NCBI GenBank assembly: GCA_947625435.1
Contig: CANQOI010000011.1
Coordinates: 1 to 46,306 of the forward strand
Direction of reading: 5' to 3'
Length of the DNA stretch: 46,306 nucleotides
Source: an uncultured Clostridia bacterium
Lineage (GTDB): Bacteria; Bacillota; Clostridia; UBA1212; UBA1255
Positions 40,708-46,306 of the stretch are shown one piece after another (the first letter of the stretch is position 1; every line of letters begins with the position of its first letter). The translations under genes and the position numbers were made by a program. The notes under the pieces were generated by a model. The model was not told the origin of the DNA and made no database searches. It worked only from the letters and a program-made list of their open reading frames with translations.

Positions 40708-43700
40708 ATGTACGATAAAGTATCGTCAGACTTGAATTTTGTAGAAAGAGAAAAGAAAACGCAGAAATTCTGGAAGGATAACGACATATTCAGAAAGAGC
40801 ATAGAGCTTCGCGACGGCGGAGAAACGTATACATTTTACGACGGGCCTCCGACGGCAAACGGGAAGCCCCACATAGGGCATGTCTTAACGAGAGTAATAA
40901 AGGACATGATACCGCGCTATAAGACCATGAAGGGTTATCATGTGCTCAGAAAGGCCGGCTGGGATACGCACGGACTCCCCGTTGAGCTCGAGGTTGAGAA
41001 GCTGCTCGGCATAAACGGCAAGGAGCAGATAGAAGAATACGGACTCGAGCCCTTCATAAAGAAGTGCAAGGAGAGCGTGTGGAAATACAAGGGCATGTGG
41101 GAGGATTTCTCCGATACAGTGGGCTTCTGGGCCGACATGGAGAACCCTTATGTGACATACGACAACAATTTCATAGAGTCCGAATGGTGGGCTCTCAAGA
41201 AAATATGGGAGAAGGGCCTTCTTTATAAGGGCTTCAAGATCGTGCCTTACTGCCCGAGATGCGGAACGCCTCTTTCAAGCCACGAGGTGGCGCAGGGCTA
41301 CAAGGATGTAAAGGACAAGTCCGTTACGGTCAAGATGCGTGTAAAGGGCGAGGACAACACATATTTTCTCGTGTGGACTACGACTCCGTGGACGCTGCCC
41401 TCCAACGTCGCGCTCTGCGTAAATCCGGATGTCAGGTATGTAAAGGTCAGGGCGCAGTCGGGCGAGTGCTATATACTCGCCGAGGATCTCGTTTCCGCGA
41501 ACATTGAAGGCGAATACGAGACATTGGAAGGTTATACGGGACGCGAGCTTGAGAATAAGGAATATGAGCCTCTTTATTCATTCAAGGAGCCGGACGGCAG
41601 GGCATATTATGTCACATGCGACGGCTATGTGACAACGTCGGACGGTACCGGTATCGTTCACATAGCTCCCGCATTCGGCGCCGACGACGCACAGGTGGGA
41701 CGCAGATACGGTCTTCCTTTCCTGCAGCTCGTGGACAACAAGGGTAAAATGACTCCCGAAACCCCGTGGAGCGGCATGTTCTGCAAGGACGCGGACAAGG
41801 AGATAATAAAGGATCTTACGGGAAGAGAGCTGCTCTTTAAGGTGATACCCTTTGAGCACTCGTATCCCTTCTGCTGGAGATGCGACACGCCTCTCATATA
41901 TTACGCGCGCGACTCGTGGTTCATTAAAATGACCGATGTGCGCGACGAGCTCATAAAGAACAACGATAAGGTAAACTGGATACCGGAGTCCATAGGCAAG
42001 GGACGCTTCGGCGACTGGCTCAAGAATGTTCAGGACTGGGGCATAAGCCGCGACAGATATTGGGGCACGCCTCTTAATATATGGGAATGCTCCTGCGGTC
42101 ACAGGCACGCCGTAGGCTCGATAGAAGAGCTCAAGTCCATGTCGGATGACTGTCCCGACGACATAGAGCTCCACAGACCTTATATAGACGCCGTCACCAT
42201 ACGCTGCCCGAAGTGCGGAGGCGTCATGACGCGCGTTAAGGAGGTCATAGACTGCTGGTTCGACTCCGGCGCTATGCCTTTTGCCCAGTGGCATTATCCT
42301 TTTGAAAATAAGGACATATTCGAGGAAAATTTCCCTGCCGACTTTATAAGCGAGGCCGTAGATCAGACAAGAGGCTGGTTTTATTCACTCATGGCGATAT
42401 CCACGCTCATATTCGACGAGACGCCGTATAAGAATGTCATAGTACTCGGACTCGTGCAGGATGAGAACGGACAGAAGATGTCCAAATCAAAGGGAAATGC
42501 CGTAGATCCTTTCGAGGCTCTCGAAACATTCGGCGCGGACGCGATACGCTGGTATTTTTACTCGAACAGCGCGCCCTGGCTTCCGAATAAATTTTACGCG
42601 AGGGCGGTCACCGAGGGACAGAGGAAATTCCTCGGAACGCTGTGGAATACGTATGCATTTTACGTGCTGTATGCGAATATAGACGAGTTCGACCCGACTG
42701 AGCATGAGCTTGAATATGATAAGCTGCCTGTCATAGACAAGTGGATCATTTCAAGACTGAACACGCTCATAAAGACTGCGGATGAATATCTGGCGGCGTA
42801 TAAGATTACGGAAACATCGAAGGTGCTGGAGGATTTTGCGGATGAGCTCAGCAACTGGTACGTGAGGAGGAGCCGCGAACGCTTCTGGGTGAAGGATATG
42901 CCTCAGGACAAGATAAACGCTTACATGACCTTGTACACGGTGCTCGTAACTTTTGTAAAGCTTGCCGCCCCCATGATCCCTTTCATGACGGAGGACATAT
43001 ACCGCAATCTCGTATGCAGCGTCGACAAAAATGCTCCCGAGAGCGTACATCTGTGCGATTTCCCGAAAGCGGACGAAAGCCTCATAGACGCGGAGCTTGA
43101 GAAGAACATGGAGCTGGTGCTCGAGATAGTGGCGCTGGGGCGCGCCGCGAGGAACAACGCTAGCCTCAAGAACAGACAGCCCCTCCGTAAAATGTATGTT
43201 AAAGCCGACGAGCGGCTGAATGAATTCTATTCGAGGGTGGCTCTCGAGGAGCTCAATATCAAGGAGATCGAATTTACGGATGATGTGAGCTCTTATACGT
43301 CTTACACGTTCAAGCCCCAGCTCAAGACTCTCGGACCCAGGTTCGGACGCGATATCGGAAAGATACGCACCGCGCTCTCGTCTCTTGACGGACATAAGGC
43401 CATGAGCGAGCTGAATGAAAAGGGTACCTTGACCCTTGATCTGGGCGATAAAGAGGCCGTTCTGGAAAAGGACGATCTTCTCATAGACACTGCTCAGACG
43501 GAGGGCTTTGAGGCTGTTTCGGACAGAGGGATAACTGTCGTGATAGAGACTGTGCTCACGCCCGAGCTCGTGGAGGAAGGATTCGTTCGTGAGATAATAA
43601 GCAGGATACAGACTATGCGCAAGGAAGCCGGTTTTGAGGTAATGGATCACATTGAGGTTTATTGCAGCTGCGATGACGAGATACGCAAATATATGCTCGC

Positions 43701-43836
43701 AAATAAGTCGCAGATATGCAGCGAGGTACTTGCCGACAAGCTCGTATGCGAAGGCGGCGACGTACCCGTAAGCGCGTATTCCAAGGATTGGAATATAAAC
43801 GGCCTCAATGCGCGCCTTGCCGTTGTAAAGCATTGA
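40708..43836 (+). CDS. ileS: Isoleucyl-tRNA synthetase (long, eukaryotic-like type)
   Basis: The 1042-residue protein charges tRNA-Ile. It has the class I signatures PPTANGKPHIGH (HIGH at 55-58) and KMSKS (590-594), an editing domain with LVWTTTPWTLPSNVAL and GTGIVHIAPAFGADDA, and a C-terminal anticodon-binding region. Its length above 1000 and the sequence around HIGH and KMSKS match the IleS2/eukaryotic-like form rather than the ~930-residue bacterial form. IleS2 forms are known to be less sensitive to mupirocin; this is family knowledge, not tested here. The ATG at 40708 follows GTGGAGG and is preferred over a TTG 15 bp earlier. Confidence 0.96.
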   Translation: MYDKVSSDLNFVEREKKTQKFWKDNDIFRKSIELRDGGETYTFYDGPPTANGKPHIGHVLTRVIKDMIPRYKTMKGYHVLRKAGWDTHGLPVELEVEKLLGINGKEQIEEYGLEPFIKKCKESVWKYKGMWEDFSDTVGFWADMENPYVTYDNNFIESEWWALKKIWEKGLLYKGFKIVPYCPRCGTPLSSHEVAQGYKDVKDKSVTVKMRVKGEDNTYFLVWTTTPWTLPSNVALCVNPDVRYVKVRAQSGECYILAEDLVSANIEGEYETLEGYTGRELENKEYEPLYSFKEPDGRAYYVTCDGYVTTSDGTGIVHIAPAFGADDAQVGRRYGLPFLQLVDNKGKMTPETPWSGMFCKDADKEIIKDLTGRELLFKVIPFEHSYPFCWRCDTPLIYYARDSWFIKMTDVRDELIKNNDKVNWIPESIGKGRFGDWLKNVQDWGISRDRYWGTPLNIWECSCGHRHAVGSIEELKSMSDDCPDDIELHRPYIDAVTIRCPKCGGVMTRVKEVIDCWFDSGAMPFAQWHYPFENKDIFEENFPADFISEAVDQTRGWFYSLMAISTLIFDETPYKNVIVLGLVQDENGQKMSKSKGNAVDPFEALETFGADAIRWYFYSNSAPWLPNKFYARAVTEGQRKFLGTLWNTYAFYVLYANIDEFDPTEHELEYDKLPVIDKWIISRLNTLIKTADEYLAAYKITETSKVLEDFADELSNWYVRRSRERFWVKDMPQDKINAYMTLYTVLVTFVKLAAPMIPFMTEDIYRNLVCSVDKNAPESVHLCDFPKADESLIDAELEKNMELVLEIVALGRAARNNASLKNRQPLRKMYVKADERLNEFYSRVALEELNIKEIEFTDDVSSYTSYTFKPQLKTLGPRFGRDIGKIRTALSSLDGHKAMSELNEKGTLTLDLGDKEAVLEKDDLLIDTAQTEGFEAVSDRGITVVIETVLTPELVEEGFVREIISRIQTMRKEAGFEVMDHIEVYCSCDDEIRKYMLANKSQICSEVLADKLVCEGGDVPVSAYSKDWNINGLNARLAVVKH

Positions 43837-43860
43837 CCTCATACCGCCGCAGCCGTGTAT

Positions 43861-43908
43861 GATCGTGTATGATCGCTGAAAAAAGATCGTGTGTGATCGC
43901 TGAAAAAA
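43861..43908. repeat. Two tandem 24-bp repeats before the tRNA promoter
   Basis: Units at 43861-43884 and 43885-43908 match with one A/G difference. Each has the form GATCGTGT(A/G)TGATCGCTG followed by six A. They end 4 bp before the -35 box of the tRNA promoter. Confidence 0.85.
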
Positions 43909-43912
43909 GTCC

Positions 43913-43941
43913 TTGACAGGGGAGCTTCGCGTGTGTATACT
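43913..43941 (+). promoter_or_regulatory. Promoter of the tRNA-Gly/tRNA-Arg unit
   Basis: TTGACA (43913-43918) and TATACT (43936-43941) are 17 bp apart, a near-consensus promoter suited to stable RNA. Confidence 0.85.
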
Positions 43942-43995
43942 TACGACGTTGACTCGGGGGTGAACGCACACATGGCTCCTCATGTCACGGTTCGA

Positions 43996-44069
43996 GCGGG
44001 TGTAGTTCAATGGTAGAACATCAGCCTTCCAAGCTGATTGTGAGGGTTCGATTCCCTTCACCCGCTCCA
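43996..44069 (+). tRNA. tRNA-Gly (anticodon TCC)
   Basis: The acceptor arms GCGGGTG and CACCCGC pair perfectly. The anticodon stem-loop CAGCC-TTCCAAG-CTG gives TCC, the T-loop is GGTTCGATTCC, the discriminator is T, and CCA is encoded. Confidence 0.96.
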
Positions 44070-44094
44070 TTTATGTCCATATTTTGCATGATAT

Positions 44095-44170
44095 GTTCCA
44101 GTAGCTCAATGGATAGAGCATCGCCCTTCTAAGGCGAGGGCTGGGGGTTCGAGCCCCTCCTGGAACGCCA
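44095..44170 (+). tRNA. tRNA-Arg (anticodon TCT)
   Basis: The acceptor arms GTTCCAG and CTGGAAC pair perfectly. The anticodon stem-loop CGCC-CTTCTAA-GGCG gives TCT, the T-loop is GGTTCGAGCCC, the discriminator is G, and CCA is encoded. It reads AGA/AGG, codons that are heavily used in the core genes here. Confidence 0.96.
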
Positions 44171-44177
44171 GAATCGG

Positions 44178-44216
44178 CGCTGTAAGCTCCAGAACATGTG
44201 GCTTGCAGCGTTTTTT
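44178..44216 (+). terminator. Terminator of the tRNA unit
   Basis: CGCTGTAAGC (44178-44187) and GCTTGCAGCG (44201-44210) form a 10-bp stem with one G-T pair, followed directly by TTTTTT. Confidence 0.9.
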
Positions 44217-44394
44217 ATTGTTTTTTCTCATATCTGCCGTAAAGGTATTGACAATTTTCATTCCTAATTTTTCTGACGGAGTCAGTTCTTCTTTATCTGC
44301 TAATGTCCATGTTGCAGATATTTCCTGAATTCCGAATTCTAAAAAGCCATAATTATACAGCGCTTTTAATGCTTCATATATTATCCTCATCTCT

Positions 44395-44419
44395 AAAAAA
44401 AGAGGACCCTCGGGTCCTC
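44395..44419 (-). terminator. Minus-strand intrinsic terminator
   Basis: GAGGAC and GTCCTC (extendable by CCC/GGG) form a stem, and the minus strand continues with seven T (A run at 44395-44401). It would end a short minus-strand transcript coming from about 44500-44640. Confidence 0.75.
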
Positions 44420-44496
44420 CCTCGGTCTCAGTCCTCGCGAGTATCTGAAACCTGATCACCGGAAGTCTATCACAGAAACTGATATATCGCAATAAC

Positions 44497-44536
44497 TTAT
44501 TAGGATCCATGGGACATTATTAGGATCCATGGGACA
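44497..44536. repeat. 20-bp tandem duplication
   Basis: TTATTAGGATCCATGGGACA occurs twice head to tail (44497-44516, 44517-44536) without mismatch. Confidence 0.95.
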
Positions 44537-44640
44537 TATTTCATTCGCTGCACTCGGCACCTCGCCGAAACTTTTCCCTCTTTGAATTGTAAATTCTTTT
44601 AATATCTCTTGCAATTCTGAACAGAATATGACGTAATTAC

Positions 44641-44665
44641 TTCGTAAAATACGAACTAATATAAT
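44641..44665 (+). promoter_or_regulatory. Promoter with operator-like dyad for the third ATPase/TOPRIM-like pair
   Basis: TATAAT at 44660-44665 is a perfect -10 box with no good -35. TTCGTA-AAA-TACGAA (44641-44655) is a perfect dyad ending 4 bp before it, in the -35/spacer position, as expected for a repressor or activator site. Confidence 0.6.
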
Positions 44666-44686
44666 ACAAACATTCGGAGGTGCGCG

Positions 44687-45787
44687 ATGATTGTTTTGAA
44701 TCTAAAACTGAACAATATATACGGCTTCTCAAATTTCAGTATTGATTTCTCCTATCCGAAGAAGATTGTCAATTCGCTGATCGAGGATGAGTATTTGGAG
44801 GGAAGGCCGAATTTCAGATACAAGAAAGCGGTTATCCTGATGGGAGCAAACGCTACCGGAAAGACAAGTCTCGGAAAAGCGCTGCTAAGCATCGTGAATT
44901 ATTTTAACAGCGGTGATCCTACTGTGCTGAATGCTTTGGCACTGTCTGACAGCGAAGCGTCTTTTCAGATTGATTTTGTAAACGACGGCTTTACTCTCCA
45001 CCGAGTTGGCGTCAGGCTTAAGGAAACGGAAAACGGCAATAAATCATTTGTGTCCTATTCCTATGCGGAAATAATGCCAAAGGATTCATATGAAATGTGC
45101 TGCGAAAAATTGACGCCTTTTGAGTCGAAAGACGAGACACAGATATACAACAAAATCGGCAAGATAAATTATACTTTCTCCTGCCCTGACATCAAGCCTA
45201 CGGCAAAAGTGGCAAAAATAAAAAAGTCTGTCGCGCTAAAAACTTTGAGAGCAGTAATCGGAACGCTCGACCCGACGCTGACCGACGTAAGTATTTCAAA
45301 GGATCTGAGGAACTCGTTTATCATTCGCGGAAACAAAGAGGAAATCATCATACAGGACGGAAAACTGCTTGGTAGGGATTCGCTGTCCAGCGGAACCGCC
45401 GAGGGCGTTGATATCGCCTTTTTCCTTGCGCTGCTTATGTCGGAGCGAAACGGATTCTACTATTGTGACGAGCATTTTTCCTATATCCAAAGCGATATAG
45501 AAAAAAGGATATTCGGATTAATGCTTGAACATTTGGGACGTTCGGGTCAGCTTATCTTTACAACGCATAACACCGATATGCTTGGCCTCAATCTGCCGAA
45601 ACATTGCTTTGCGTTCCTCAGAAAGAAAGAGGAAGACGGCTATAATGTCTGTGTGACATATGCCTCGGATATTCTGAAAAGGAATACCGATTCGATTCGG
45701 TGCGCGGTAGAAAACGACGTTTTCTCATCTCTGTCAGATGAATCGCTCCTTGACGAACTTGAAATGAGGTGCGACGATGAAGAATAA
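44687..45787 (+). CDS. OLD/RecF-like ATPase of the third two-gene module
   Basis: The 366-residue protein has LKLNNIYGFSNFSIDF at the start, Walker A GANATGKT (53-60), a signature-like LSSGTAEGVDIAF, a Walker B-like FYYCDEHFSYI and an H-loop FTTHNTDML. It is the shortest of the three such ATPases in the window and is not close in sequence to the other two. GGAGG is 6 nt before the ATG. The partner gene starts within its last 11 bp. Its base composition and codon use (AAA and ATT more frequent) are unlike ileS next door, which fits acquisition. A defence role is inferred from architecture. Confidence 0.8.
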   Translation: MIVLNLKLNNIYGFSNFSIDFSYPKKIVNSLIEDEYLEGRPNFRYKKAVILMGANATGKTSLGKALLSIVNYFNSGDPTVLNALALSDSEASFQIDFVNDGFTLHRVGVRLKETENGNKSFVSYSYAEIMPKDSYEMCCEKLTPFESKDETQIYNKIGKINYTFSCPDIKPTAKVAKIKKSVALKTLRAVIGTLDPTLTDVSISKDLRNSFIIRGNKEEIIIQDGKLLGRDSLSSGTAEGVDIAFFLALLMSERNGFYYCDEHFSYIQSDIEKRIFGLMLEHLGRSGQLIFTTHNTDMLGLNLPKHCFAFLRKKEEDGYNVCVTYASDILKRNTDSIRCAVENDVFSSLSDESLLDELEMRCDDEE

Positions 45788-46247
45788 TTGCATCTATTTT
45801 GCCGAGGGAAAATGTGAGGAACGGTTACTCGCCGCGCTGAAGGAGAATCCTCAGAAAATACAGTCGGGGCGTGTTAAAGTTTTCAATGTAGTTCAAAAGC
45901 TGCTCCCTAAATCTCAGCTTGTCACGATCCAAACCGGCACGACGGTTGTTCTTATATTCGATACGGATGTGCAGAATACGGAATTTTTGCGCGAGAATAC
46001 CAGTCGTTTGAGGACGCTTTGTTCAAAAGTCAGATTGGTATTTTTGCCGCAAGTGTTGAATTTGGAAGATGAGCTTGTCAGGTGCAGTGGAATCAAAAGC
46101 GTGATTGAGCTGACGCACAGCAAAAGCAATAAAGACTTTAAGAGAGATTTTTGCTCGATAACGAATGTTTGCTCAGTTTTAGACAGGGTAAATTTGGACG
46201 TCAGCGCGCTTTGGCGGAGGGATCTGGGCGGTGATCCTGATTTTTGA
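45777..46247 (+). CDS. Small TOPRIM-like partner protein of the third ATPase
   Basis: The 156-residue protein starts with YFAEGKCEERLL, giving E10-G11 and E14/E15. It then has VVLIFDTDV with D62-x-D64, the two acidic motifs of a minimal TOPRIM-like domain. A further acidic element, LNLEDELVRC, follows. The C-terminus ends LWRRDLGGDPDF. It overlaps the ATPase gene by 11 bp and so is made with it. It resembles a reduced RloB/OLD nuclease half. No named family can be assigned. The module appears complete, since the frame closes 59 bp before the window end. Confidence 0.7.
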   Translation: MKNNCIYFAEGKCEERLLAALKENPQKIQSGRVKVFNVVQKLLPKSQLVTIQTGTTVVLIFDTDVQNTEFLRENTSRLRTLCSKVRLVFLPQVLNLEDELVRCSGIKSVIELTHSKSNKDFKRDFCSITNVCSVLDRVNLDVSALWRRDLGGDPDF

Positions 46248-46306
46248 TTTGCATGCGGCAGATTTTTTCTGTATACTTATTCTGTTACCGCAACGTTCTT
46301 TCGCGC

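Larger units (their letters stand above)
44217..44686. other. 470-bp scarred junction between tRNA-Arg and the third defence module
   Basis: No intact gene is seen. The minus strand has a readable stretch at about 44390-44230 (MRIIYEALKALYNYGFLEF...) that looks like a fragment of a protein gene, but it has no clear stop before the tRNA. A minus-strand terminator at 44395-44419 and a 20-bp tandem duplication at 44497-44536 lie in the same stretch. The right end is the promoter region of the next module. Confidence 0.6.

Noticed and set aside
42751-44070. 439-codon open frame antisense to the ileS 3' end
   Set aside because: It is in a mirrored frame of ileS, continues through the tandem repeats and tRNA-Gly, and has no RBS. 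It is an effect of codon bias.
44106-44510. 134-codon open frame on the minus strand over tRNA-Arg
   Set aside because: It runs through a strong minus-strand terminator, through the tRNA terminator and into the tRNA gene itself. At most its middle part is a gene fragment.

Overview
The window reads as chromosomal DNA of an anaerobic, probably gut-associated Bacillota (class Clostridia; an uncultured Christensenellales-like lineage is a guess). The reasons are strong GGAGG ribosome-binding sites, TTGACA/TATAAT promoters, a V-type ATPase operon, GTP-type PEP carboxykinase, an LPXTG-anchored surface protein and a solitary MsmX/UgpC-type sugar-ABC ATPase. Core genes use AGG/AGA for Arg and, unusually for moderately GC-rich DNA, ATA as a leading Ile codon. 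No rRNA, CRISPR array, integrase or intact transposase is visible.

Layout. (1) 1-4854, accessory and AT-richer: the tail of an Rpn-like gene, a DUF2779 double-nuclease protein, and a WYL regulator upstream of a large AAA+ ATPase on the minus strand. (2) 4855-12670: a 680-bp leader region and a 2360-residue secreted VWA/LPXTG surface protein closed by a hairpin. (3) 12670-14791: an RloA/RloB-type defence cassette with its own promoter, bounded by a perfect 38-bp direct repeat that is the 3' end of the neighbouring DUF4143 ATPase gene. (4) 14764-19744: that ATPase, a divergent Gfo/Idh/MocA protein, and a second ATPase + TOPRIM-like pair. (5) 19763-33972, core metabolism and envelope: pckG, a discoidin-domain lipoprotein, a small membrane protein, an overlapping four-gene operon (acyl-CoA ligase, GH-like secreted protein, UAP1-like nucleotidyltransferase, NADP-isocitrate dehydrogenase), a sugar-ABC ATPase and a secreted TM-anchored protein. 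(6) 33986-40640: V-type ATPase genes H-C-I-K-F-E-A, with the B and D genes absent. (7) 40650-44216: ileS, tRNA-Gly(TCC), tRNA-Arg(TCT). (8) 44217-46306: a scarred junction and a third ATPase + TOPRIM-like pair.

How the parts relate. Housekeeping blocks are interrupted by compact two-gene modules of one design: an ABC/SMC-type ATPase followed by a small protein with the EGxxD/E and DxD acidic motifs of TOPRIM nucleases. The three modules are clearly different in sequence but share architecture and overlapping or nearly touching genes, so they look like three independent acquisitions of split OLD-like anti-phage systems. The RloAB module shows its insertion footprint directly.

The strongest unexplained signals are the 38-bp repeats around RloAB; the octamer GTAAAATG/CATTTTAC, seen 17 times where about 1.4 are expected by chance; the V-ATPase operon without B and D; and several precise dyads at promoters or leaders (adhesin, lipoprotein, V-ATPase, third defence module).
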